Shown here piece after piece: positions 15,187 through 22,674 of a stretch of 38,572 nucleotides of DNA. The notes beneath the pieces are model-generated. The model did not search any database. It saw only the letters and a program-made list of their open reading frames with translations, and was not told the origin of the DNA. Within the stretch, counting starts at the first letter, position 1; each line of letters starts with the position of its first letter. The stretch covers positions 1 to 38,572 of the forward strand of contig NZ_JBHTBW010000037.1 in the NCBI RefSeq assembly GCF_042665195.1, in the 5' to 3' direction. The DNA comes from Laceyella putida (GTDB taxonomy: Bacteria > Bacillota > Bacilli > Thermoactinomycetales > Thermoactinomycetaceae). A program made the position numbers and the translations under genes.

Positions 15187-17598
15187 ATGCATAAGAAGAA
15201 AATGGCCTTCATCTTTATCGGTGTATTTGTGGCGATGGCATTAGTGGTGTGCATGTTCATGGAGCGGAACGCTTTTTCTTTCGGGAAGGCTTCTGCGGGA
15301 GAGATTGACACTTCAGATGCAACCAAGATCAACCCTCTATCCGACGAACGGCAAGTGTCCGGATCGAAGCTCGTTTTGAAAACAAAAGAATTGGAAGTGC
15401 ACATGGTTCCAAGCACATGGGAACTCAAGATGAGGGTGCCCGGCAAGCCGTTTCAAACGATTTCCCAAGCCCAAGCGGCCGTGAACATTCAACATATGCG
15501 GAAAGGAAGCAGTAGCGCCAGTTGGGAAGTTCCTGCAAAAGGGCTTAAGATACTGGTCCAAGTTGTGAAAAAATCGGTCAAAGTGAAGGTGGAGGCAAAC
15601 AAAGAAACAGCTGTCACGTGGCCGGTGCTTGGAAATAAAGCGGAGAATAAGGCCATGATTCTCCCTTTGGCCGAGGGGCGTTACGTGCCGACACGGGACA
15701 AAGATTGGATTCAATATTTGACGGAAAGAGGCGAATCCTCTCTTAACGAAGCGTTTTCCATGCCCTTTTGGGGAGTGCAAGGGAATGGCTGCACCCTGAC
15801 TTATCGAGTGGACAACCCGTTTAATGATTCCGTGACCTTTGGGAATGATCATGAACACTTGAGACTGAGTGTAAAGCATGATTTCACCAAAAAAACCATA
15901 CACCAGGCATACGGGGTAGCCATTTATTGGGGAAAGGGCGACTTGAACGAACCGGCCAAAGTCTTTCGCCAAACCTTGGTTGATCGGAGCCAATTTGTGA
16001 GCCTTCATGCTAAAATCCGGAAAAACCCGTCCGTCCGAAAGTTGCTCGGAGCGGCCCATGTGTACATATGGGGCAGTGGCCATTTATCTCCGGATGACAT
16101 CAAGGATTGGGGGAAATTCGCAAAACGGATTGTCGGGCAAGCGCAAGCGAATGGCCCATCTCCCGGGAAACGGGTATGGCAGTTGCTTGACTCAGAGGGG
16201 CGGAATACCTTAACGAAGATCGCTTCGCAAAATGACGCGGACAAATTCCAAAAAGAAACCGTTGCGAGAAGCTTGGACGCAGTCCTGAGCAATCGCGGGT
16301 TCTATCAGGAAGAAGCGTGGAAAAACACCCATCTTGCTCAAAAAACAAAAACGTTATTGAGCAAACCCATTTCATCATTGAATGAATCATCGGTTTATCA
16401 GTTAAATGATTGGTTGCTTCACGATGCATTCCCAGAAGTGTTGACACCCGTATCTTCTTGGGGAGACGGCGTTTCTACGAAAATATTGAAACAGTTCCAC
16501 TCCGCCGGATTGGATCGCTTATGGCTGGGGGTAGCGGATTGGGAATTGGCGTACAAGCACCCACAATTTGTCAAGCTAGCCCAATCGATGGGATATTTGG
16601 CGGCCACATATGATTCATACAACACGGTCCTGAATCCGAAAAACCCGGAGGACCCATCTTTCAAAACCGCGATTTTTGATCAATGGCTGTATGACCATGG
16701 TGCCATCGTGAGGGCCGACGGGATGAAAGTCCCCGGTTTCCAAAGGAAAGGGTATACCGCGAGCCCGCTTGTCACAGCTCCTTATGTTGAAAAGAGGCAC
16801 TCCTCCATCATGAAGAACGTGAACCTGAATTCGTGGTTTGTCGATGCGGATGGTGACGGGCAATTGCACGAAGATTACTCTGCCGAGCACCCGGCGACGC
16901 AGAAAGACGACATGAATGCAAAGATCAAACGCTTAAATTGGTTCGCCGACCATCGTTTGGTCGTCGGCACGGAAAATGGCGTATGGTATACCGCTCCGGC
17001 CGTTGCCTTTGCCCACGGTATGACTACCCCGGCACTTGGGGGTTGGGTCGATAAGGATATGGGAGACAAATCATCCAAGTATTATCTCGGCGGATACTGG
17101 CCTCCGGAAGGGCCCGATGTCTTTATGAAGCCCGTTCCGATCAAACCGAAATATCATCGCGTATTTATCGACCCTCGGTTCCAATTCCCTTTATATGAAT
17201 TGGTTTTCCACGATTCCGTCATCACGACGCACCACTGGGGAATGGGCAGTTTGAAACTGCGCGATGAAACGAAAACCCGTGCGCTGACCGAAATGCTGTA
17301 TGATGTTCCGCCGTTGTATCATTTGAATCTCAACGCGTGGAATCAGGATAAAGCCATCATCAAGAAACATTACAGGTTTTTTTCGCCAGTGCATAAACAA
17401 GCTTCCTTGTTGGAAATGACCCGCTTTGATTGGTTGACTCCCGATCGTTCCATCCAAAAAACGGTCTATGGGGGAAAACTCGAAATAGTGGCCAACTATT
17501 CACCGAAACCATTTCAATACAAAAAGCAAAACATTCCGGTTGAGAGTGTGTGGATTCATTGGTTGAAAAATGGTAAGACACAAGTATACACGCCTTAA
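15187..17598 (+). CDS. Large exported putative glycoside hydrolase
   Basis: An 803-residue protein with a short basic N-terminus and one hydrophobic segment (about 6-24), so it is exported or membrane-anchored. A beta-sandwich-like N-terminal part (30-270) precedes a predicted (beta/alpha)8-type middle. Candidate catalytic residues are Asp in NSWFVDADGDG and Glu in VVGTENGVW, an arrangement reminiscent of the GH101/GH129 group; the family call is tentative. A C-terminal beta-rich part follows. The ATG at 15187 is 6 nt from AAGGAGG; an upstream GTG would add 14 codons and lacks such a site. It lies 55 bp after the VanZ gene. Substrate unknown; cell-wall glycans or host/plant polysaccharides are possible. 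Confidence 0.6.
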   Translation: MHKKKMAFIFIGVFVAMALVVCMFMERNAFSFGKASAGEIDTSDATKINPLSDERQVSGSKLVLKTKELEVHMVPSTWELKMRVPGKPFQTISQAQAAVNIQHMRKGSSSASWEVPAKGLKILVQVVKKSVKVKVEANKETAVTWPVLGNKAENKAMILPLAEGRYVPTRDKDWIQYLTERGESSLNEAFSMPFWGVQGNGCTLTYRVDNPFNDSVTFGNDHEHLRLSVKHDFTKKTIHQAYGVAIYWGKGDLNEPAKVFRQTLVDRSQFVSLHAKIRKNPSVRKLLGAAHVYIWGSGHLSPDDIKDWGKFAKRIVGQAQANGPSPGKRVWQLLDSEGRNTLTKIASQNDADKFQKETVARSLDAVLSNRGFYQEEAWKNTHLAQKTKTLLSKPISSLNESSVYQLNDWLLHDAFPEVLTPVSSWGDGVSTKILKQFHSAGLDRLWLGVADWELAYKHPQFVKLAQSMGYLAATYDSYNTVLNPKNPEDPSFKTAIFDQWLYDHGAIVRADGMKVPGFQRKGYTASPLVTAPYVEKRHSSIMKNVNLNSWFVDADGDGQLHEDYSAEHPATQKDDMNAKIKRLNWFADHRLVVGTENGVWYTAPAVAFAHGMTTPALGGWVDKDMGDKSSKYYLGGYWPPEGPDVFMKPVPIKPKYHRVFIDPRFQFPLYELVFHDSVITTHHWGMGSLKLRDETKTRALTEMLYDVPPLYHLNLNAWNQDKAIIKKHYRFFSPVHKQASLLEMTRFDWLTPDRSIQKTVYGGKLEIVANYSPKPFQYKKQNIPVESVWIHWLKNGKTQVYTP

Positions 17599-17720
17599 GG
17601 CATAGGCCGGCGCTTGAAGACATGGGAGCATTTTTGCGGGAAATCCAGTTGGCGGAAGATGGGATGAGAAGGCGGATCGGATAGCTTATCCACCTCCAGA
17701 GTTGAGGTCATTGAAAATGC

Positions 17721-17856
17721 TAAGGCGTGTCTGATAAATATGGCGGCGGCTCCAAACCCGTTGTCCCATTCGCTTCACTTGTCCATCGGCGCTCATCGGG
17801 AAAAAGATTTTCCGCCGCCTCCTATCGATCAACTTGATTTGCCAGACATGCCCTAG
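17721..17856. mobile_element. Complete MITE-like element with imperfect terminal repeats
   Basis: The left end TAAGGCGTGTCTGATAAAT and the reverse complement of the right end, TAGGGCATGTCTGGCAAAT, agree at 15 of 19 positions, with TA at both outer edges as a possible target duplication. Inside the ends, GGCGGCGG and CCGCCGCC form a second inverted pair. The element is about 132 bp, has no gene, and matches the partial copy at 9831-9952. The parent transposase is not in this window. Confidence 0.75.
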
Positions 17857-17874
17857 TAGTAACACAAACAACAA

Positions 17875-17898
17875 AGGCAGACCGTTTTCCGTCTGCCT
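17875..17898 (-). terminator. Terminator-like hairpin beyond the qox operon
   Basis: AGGCAGAC and GTCTGCCT form a perfect 8-bp stem. On the minus strand it is followed by TTGTTGTTTG. It would stop transcripts that pass the closer terminator at 18101-18140. Confidence 0.5.
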
Positions 17899-18063
17899 CC
17901 AATCATGTTCGAAATTTATATAAATATCCCAATATAGGGATAAGAAACTCGTAGCAATAGCAGATAAAGAAAAATCGTGAAAATTGATTTTCGATAAAAA
18001 GGTTGAAGCAATGGCAAGAATCACGCGGGCACCGCCCAATTTTTCTTAGTTCTTCGGCTAAAT

Positions 18064-18100
18064 TAGGGAACTCCGTGTCAACATGGAGATCGGTCCCTAT
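18064..18100. other. Nested hairpin in the qox 3' region
   Basis: An outer pair TAGGGA/TCCCTA encloses an inner pair CTCC/GGAG. It lies directly beyond the qox terminator in the gene-free interval 17857-18176. No coding gene was recognised in this interval; a minus-strand frame exists but has no start or family match. Confidence 0.3.
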
Positions 18101-18140
18101 GAAAAAACTCTCCATGCAACCAAAGGCTGCACAGAGAGTT
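18101..18140 (-). terminator. Intrinsic terminator of the qox operon
   Basis: On the minus strand AACTCTC-TG-TGCA pairs with TGCA-TG-GAGAGTT across a 9-nt loop, and the stem runs into GTTTTTTC. It lies about 37 bp after the qoxD stop codon. Confidence 0.75.
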
Positions 18141-18176
18141 GTCCAAGAAGGGATATAAATCTTTGTGAACAAAGGA

Positions 18177-18482
18177 TCAGTGAACTTGTGAGTTGAACGA
18201 CATAATCCAGATGGAGCCGGCCACAATGGTGAAAGTCAAGATCGCGCCAATGATTAAAGCCATCACATTGTAGCGCGGTTTTTCACCTTCATTGATGTGC
18301 ATAAAGAAAAACAATTGAACAAACAGTTGCAGAACGGCCATCGCCAAAATCGTGAAGGTAAGGAGTCCCTTGCCCAACATGTGGTTCAATACAAGCACCA
18401 AAGGAATGATTGTCAATATGATTGAAAGGATAAACCCTGTGACATAGGTTTTTAAAGATCCGTGATTTTCATGTTGTGACAA
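18177..18482 (-). CDS. qoxD: Cytochrome aa3 quinol oxidase subunit IV
   Basis: A 101-residue membrane protein with three hydrophobic helices and the subunit-IV signature QLFVQLFFFMHINEGEKPRYN. It is a small accessory subunit of the terminal oxidase that helps assembly or proton transfer. It starts with TTG one base after the qoxC stop, with GGGGGTGAT as ribosome site; the close packing supports this start. It is the last gene of the qoxABCD operon. Confidence 0.9.
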   Translation of the reverse strand: MSQHENHGSLKTYVTGFILSIILTIIPLVLVLNHMLGKGLLTFTILAMAVLQLFVQLFFFMHINEGEKPRYNVMALIIGAILTFTIVAGSIWIMSFNSQVH

Positions 18483-18483
18483 G

Positions 18484-19080
18484 TTACATCACCCCCATCA
18501 GATAAACGACTGTAAAGATAAAGATCCACACCACATCAAGAAAGTGCCAATACAACCCGATGACGGTCACTTTTCGTTTGGTTACGGAGTTGATTCCATG
18601 GCGGCTTAATTGAATCATGATGGCAATCATCCAAACCAGGCCAACTGACACGTGAAGGCCATGTGTGCCAACCAAGGTGAAAAAGGCTGAGAGAAAAGCG
18701 TTGGTTGAAATGGTGGCGCCTTCCGATACCATTTTGGCGAATTCGTCGATCTCCAATCCGACAAACGCCAATCCCAACAGGGCAGTGACGATCAACCAGC
18801 CGATGAGAGACTTCACTTTCCCTTTGTTCATGGCCAAGACGGCAAGTCCACTCGTAAAACTGCTCGTCAAGAGGATAAAGGTTTCCGCCACAAATCCCGG
18901 CACCTCAAAAAGGTGTTGTCCGGTAAAATGGCCGTCGGTGTGCGTGCGCAACACCGCATAGGTCGCAAACAAAGTGGCGAATAAAATACAGTCCGTTACC
19001 AGGAAAATCCAGAACCCCAGGATTTTTAAGGATTCATGTTCTTCGTGGCTGTGTTCTTGATGAGAAACCGCATGTTCCAT
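18484..19080 (-). CDS. qoxC: Cytochrome aa3 quinol oxidase subunit III
   Basis: A 198-residue protein with five membrane helices, typical of bacterial quinol oxidase subunit III. Family features include the GTHGLHVSVGLVWM segment and GLYWHFLDVVWIFIFTVVYL near the C-terminus. The His-rich N-terminus HAVSHQEHSHEEHE is notable. Its start codon overlaps the qoxB stop by one base, so it is translationally coupled. The subunit has no redox centre and stabilises subunit I. Confidence 0.92.
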   Translation of the reverse strand: MEHAVSHQEHSHEEHESLKILGFWIFLVTDCILFATLFATYAVLRTHTDGHFTGQHLFEVPGFVAETFILLTSSFTSGLAVLAMNKGKVKSLIGWLIVTALLGLAFVGLEIDEFAKMVSEGATISTNAFLSAFFTLVGTHGLHVSVGLVWMIAIMIQLSRHGINSVTKRKVTVIGLYWHFLDVVWIFIFTVVYLMGVM

Positions 19081-21050
19081 TACACGACCCTCCCCAATGA
19101 GGCTTCCGTACGCTTCACCTCGTCAACAGAGATGTAATAATCCGTTTGATATTGGAATGAACGGGCCAACAGACAAACACCAACTCCGATCAGTCCAATC
19201 ACTCCCATCCAAACCCAGTTAAAGGTCAGGCCAAAGCCGGTGATGAACCAGCAGATGCCCATCAAGAACGGGATGCCGGAGTCTTTCGGCATATGAATGG
19301 GTTCAAGTTTAACCGTCTCCTTCTTGGCTCCGGCTTTTTCCATTTCTTCTTTCATGATCCACCAAGCGTCTTGCCCCTTCACATGAGGAACAACGGCAAA
19401 ATTGTAATGGGGCGCCGGTGACGGAATGGACCATTCCAATGTGCGCGCATTCCAAGGGTCACCCGTTGTGTCGCGTTCACCGTGTTTGATGCTGTAAAGG
19501 ATTTGCCACACTTGGAAGATGAAGCCGATCCCCATCAAGAAGGCGCCGATGGTTGAAATGAAGTTGAACGGAGCCCAACCCATGTCCCAACCGTAGGTGT
19601 AGACGCGTCGGGTCATGCCCATGAATCCCAAAGCGTATTGCGGCATGAAGCATACATAGAATCCGATGTTCCACAGCCAGAACGCCCATTTGCCCAACCG
19701 GTCGTTCAGCTTAAATCCAAACATTTTTGGCCACCAATAGTACAATCCGGCCAGATAACCAAAGACGACACCGCCGATCAACACTTGATGGAAGTGGGCG
19801 ATGAGGAAATAGCTGTTGTGGTATTGGTAATCCGCGGGGGCAACCGCGAGCATGACACCCGTTGCGCCACCAACCACGAAACATGGGATAAACGCAAGGG
19901 TCCACAACATGGGTTGCGACATCTGAATCCGGCCGCGGAACATGGTGAATAACCAGTTAAAGATTTTCACGCCTGTCGGAATCCCGATAGCCATGGTCGT
20001 AATCGCGAAGAAAGTATTGACATCAGCGCCGGCACCCATCGTGAAGAAGTGGTGAACCCATGTGAAAAAGGCCAGGATGCTGATGATCATCATGGAAAAC
20101 ACCATCGATTTGTATCCAAAGATTTTCTTTTTCGAAAAGGTGCTCACAATTTCCGAAAAAATCCCGAATGCCGGAAGGACGACGATATACACTTCGGGAT
20201 GCCCCCACATCCAAATCAAGTTGACATACATCATCGGGTTACCGCCGCCCAACATGGTGAAAAAGTGGGCGCCGAAGAAACGGTCAACAAATAAGAGCGC
20301 AAGCGTAACGGTCAACACGGGGAAGGCAAAAATGATCGAGATGCAGCTGGCGAGAGTTGACCAAGTAAACAGGGGCATCTGCATTAACTTCATGCCGGGG
20401 GCGCGCATTTTCAAAATCGTCACGATAAAGTTGATTCCCGTTGCCAAGCTGCCGATCCCGGAAATCTGAATCCCCCAAATATAGAAGTTTTGCCCGGGCC
20501 CCGGACTGCCTGAAAGCTCGGACAACGGCGGGTAACTGAGCCAACCGGCATCCGGGGAGCCACCGATCACAAAGGAAATGTTAAAGAGCGCGGCCCCAAA
20601 GGCAAACAACCAAAAGCTTACCGCATTCAAGAAAGGATAGGCGACGTCCCGCGCCCCGATTTGCAACGGAACGACGATATTAAACAAAGCAAACATGAAT
20701 GGCATGGCCATAAACAAAATCATGATGGTTCCATGGGTGGTGAAAATCTCATTGTAATGTTGGGCATGCAAAATGTGCATATTTGGCAATGCCAACTGCA
20801 AACGCATTAACAGGGCGTCAACCCCACCCCTGAATAACATGAGCAACGAGGCGATCAAGTACATGATCCCGATTTTTTTGTGGTCGACGGTTGTCAACCA
20901 TTCGCGCCATAACCAGCCCCATTTTTTGTAATAGGTGAGGACGAACACAACCGTTAAGATCGATAAGGCAATCAACACATCCGCGGCGTAAATCATCGGT
21001 TCGCCGGTCACGAAAAAATGGGAAGCGAAGTCTTTGATTTTATCCAGCAT
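19080..21050 (-). CDS. qoxB: Cytochrome aa3 quinol oxidase subunit I
   Basis: The 656-residue catalytic subunit of a haem-copper oxidase: quinol + O2 to quinone + water with proton pumping. The low-spin haem ligand region THGTIMILFMAMPF, the Cu-B/Tyr motif WGHPEVYIVVLPAFG, the HH pair in TWVHHFFTMG and the AHFHQVLIGG haem ligands are all present, within about 14 membrane helices. The length suits QoxB/CyoB. The ATG at 21050 follows GAGAAGGAAAG. It lies 18 bp after qoxA and overlaps qoxC by one base. Confidence 0.95.
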   Translation of the reverse strand: MLDKIKDFASHFFVTGEPMIYAADVLIALSILTVVFVLTYYKKWGWLWREWLTTVDHKKIGIMYLIASLLMLFRGGVDALLMRLQLALPNMHILHAQHYNEIFTTHGTIMILFMAMPFMFALFNIVVPLQIGARDVAYPFLNAVSFWLFAFGAALFNISFVIGGSPDAGWLSYPPLSELSGSPGPGQNFYIWGIQISGIGSLATGINFIVTILKMRAPGMKLMQMPLFTWSTLASCISIIFAFPVLTVTLALLFVDRFFGAHFFTMLGGGNPMMYVNLIWMWGHPEVYIVVLPAFGIFSEIVSTFSKKKIFGYKSMVFSMMIISILAFFTWVHHFFTMGAGADVNTFFAITTMAIGIPTGVKIFNWLFTMFRGRIQMSQPMLWTLAFIPCFVVGGATGVMLAVAPADYQYHNSYFLIAHFHQVLIGGVVFGYLAGLYYWWPKMFGFKLNDRLGKWAFWLWNIGFYVCFMPQYALGFMGMTRRVYTYGWDMGWAPFNFISTIGAFLMGIGFIFQVWQILYSIKHGERDTTGDPWNARTLEWSIPSPAPHYNFAVVPHVKGQDAWWIMKEEMEKAGAKKETVKLEPIHMPKDSGIPFLMGICWFITGFGLTFNWVWMGVIGLIGVGVCLLARSFQYQTDYYISVDEVKRTEASLGRVV

Positions 21051-21068
21051 CTTTCCTTCTCCCTTCCG

Positions 21069-22091
21069 TCATTTGGACATATGCGCGTCCGTATGCGACA
21101 TGTCCATCTCGGAATGATCCATCTCCGAATGATCCATCTCCGAATGATCCATCTCCGAATGATCCATCTCCGAATGATCCATCTTCGAATGATCCGTTTC
21201 GGTTTCGGAACCATGACTGTTTTTCATGTGATGTCTCATGTATTTCCCACCGTTTTTATCGATGACTTCATTGAAGAGCCCCGGTGGGTAAGATGAGAAG
21301 GACATCTTGTCGGCCAAGCCTTTTTGTGTCAATTTTTGGTATCCGTCTTTCGTCAAGGCCGGCGCTGTCTCTTTGATTTGTTTGGCCCAAGCTTCAAATT
21401 CCGATTGCGGTTTAGCGATCACTTGGAACCTCATATGGGCGAACCCTTTGCCGGTAAAGTTGGCGCCGGACCCAAAATACGTTCCCGGCTTGTCCGCTTG
21501 CAGCCAAAGTCTCATCGCCATCCCGGGCATTGTGTATTCTTGCCCTCCCAATTCAGGCACCCAAAACGAGTTCATCGGCGCATCAGATGTCAATTCAAAC
21601 TGAACAGGTACTCCCGCCGGGATTTCAACATAGTTGACGGTGGCGATCTTTTGGTCGGGGTATTGGAACAGCCATTTCCAATCAAGAGAAGTGACTTGAA
21701 TGGTTATGGGTTTGGCATTGGTTACGGGCGGCTTCACCAAGGCGTATGTGGATTTTGCCGTGTAAAAGCCAAGGATGGCGATAATGATCACGGGGATTCC
21801 CCACCAAATGATTTCCAGCGTTTTGCTGTCGTCCCAATCTGGCGTATAGGGTGCCGTGTTTCCGGGTTTATCCCGGTAGCGGTATATAATATATACCAGA
21901 ATGGCCAGAACAGGGATGACGACAACGGCGCACAAGATCGCGGAAAGCACAATTAGGCGATATTCTTCATGAGCGACCGGACCTTGCGGATTAAGCACGA
22001 GATATCGGCTGTCACATCCCGATAACAACAGTGCCGTGATGGCAACCATCAGAGAAAATTTCCCTGATTTCAGCAGCGTGTGTTTGTTCAC
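21069..22091 (-). CDS. qoxA: Quinol oxidase subunit II with His/Met-rich tail
   Basis: A 340-residue lipoprotein subunit. The lipobox LLLSGC puts the lipidated Cys at residue 26, and two membrane helices follow (about 43-66 and 90-110). The extracytoplasmic cupredoxin domain lacks the cysteines of Cu-A (the segment reads PELGGQEYTMPGMAM), so the enzyme takes electrons from quinol. After the usual end the protein gains a tail with one DHSKM and five DHSEM repeats, ending DMSHTDAHMSK; this is unlike standard QoxA. The start is GTG at 22091. It is the first gene of the operon, with CRP/FNR-like sites upstream. Confidence 0.92.
   Translation of the reverse strand: MNKHTLLKSGKFSLMVAITALLLSGCDSRYLVLNPQGPVAHEEYRLIVLSAILCAVVVIPVLAILVYIIYRYRDKPGNTAPYTPDWDDSKTLEIIWWGIPVIIIAILGFYTAKSTYALVKPPVTNAKPITIQVTSLDWKWLFQYPDQKIATVNYVEIPAGVPVQFELTSDAPMNSFWVPELGGQEYTMPGMAMRLWLQADKPGTYFGSGANFTGKGFAHMRFQVIAKPQSEFEAWAKQIKETAPALTKDGYQKLTQKGLADKMSFSSYPPGLFNEVIDKNGGKYMRHHMKNSHGSETETDHSKMDHSEMDHSEMDHSEMDHSEMDHSEMDMSHTDAHMSK
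21105..21194 (-). repeat. 15-bp tandem repeat coding for DHSEM units in QoxA
   Basis: Six 15-bp units, of which four are identical, encode the pentapeptide DHSEM (once DHSKM). Near-identity of the units at DNA level shows recent expansion or contraction, and unit-number differences between strains are expected. The protein repeat provides regularly spaced His and Met, a pattern seen in copper- or silver-binding tails. Confidence 0.9.
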
Positions 22092-22203
22092 TTTGTTTCA
22101 TCTCTCCTCTCAGAAAAGGAAGTAACCTGAGTGATTCAGGATGGCGATATTTGCATAAAGGAAGGGAACGAAGCGAATGATTGCTTTATGTCAAAAATCG
22201 ATT

Positions 22204-22219
22204 TGTGAGAAAAATCACA
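22204..22219. promoter_or_regulatory. CRP/FNR-family or Rex-like operator upstream of qoxA
   Basis: TGTGA-GAAAAA-TCACA is a perfect TGTGA-N6-TCACA site, centred about 120 bp before the qoxA start codon. The flanks (TTGTGA...TCACAT) also nearly fit a Rex site, so FNR/ArcR-type and NADH-responsive Rex control are both possible. Confidence 0.6.
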
Positions 22220-22365
22220 TATACAACGGAGTGTGTAGATTGACAGCTTTTGTCACTTCGCCTCGCACCATCTCTTTATTAAAGAAAATCAGAGTATTCA
22301 ACAGATAAAGTTATTAATATAAAGCGAGATCAGTGTGATTATATCGCATTAATACTAAATCTGCA

Positions 22366-22381
22366 TGTGATTAATATCACA
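22366..22381. promoter_or_regulatory. Second CRP/FNR-like operator
   Basis: TGTGA-TTAATA-TCACA is a second perfect site, with a weaker relative (TGTGA-TTATA-TCGCA) at 22334-22348. It lies between qoxA and the acyl-CoA dehydrogenase gene and could serve either. The rest of this 580-bp intergenic region is AT-rich; no gene was seen. Confidence 0.55.
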
Positions 22382-22641
22382 TATACGATGAGTTCATAAA
22401 TTTATCACATTTGCTATCACAAAATGTTCATAAGTCTTCATGAATGACATGATACGAAACGATGTGGGATTCCTCAGGTGATCGTTGTCCCCACCCATTT
22501 CCGCTGGGCTCCGCTCATGTGAAAAGGTTAGAGGAAGTGTGTGTCAGTATCTTAATTAATTAACTAAATCCATCTGGCAAAGGAATGGTGATTTTATAAA
22601 TAGAATATTTACATTAAACATATAAATTCTTTATTTCAAGG

Positions 22642-22659
22642 AGAATGATTGTTCATTCA
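22642..22659. promoter_or_regulatory. FadR box (Bacillus type)
   Basis: AGAATGA-TTGT-TCATTCA differs from the palindromic Bacillus FadR consensus TGAATGA-N4-TCATTCA at one position. It lies 15 bp before the acyl-CoA dehydrogenase start, where a TetR-type FadR would block expression until long-chain acyl-CoA is present. Confidence 0.7.
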
Positions 22660-22674
22660 TAGGGAGGGCCAGTC

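Noticed and set aside
17903..18226. 107-codon minus-strand ORF after qoxD
   Set aside because: It begins inside qoxD in another frame, crosses the qox terminator and has no start signal or family match.
20062..20469. Plus-strand ORFs opposite qoxB
   Set aside because: Antisense shadows of a highly conserved catalytic subunit gene; no ribosome site.
21105..21194. Possible CRISPR-like repeat array
   Set aside because: The 15-bp units are directly adjacent without spacers and lie in frame in qoxA.
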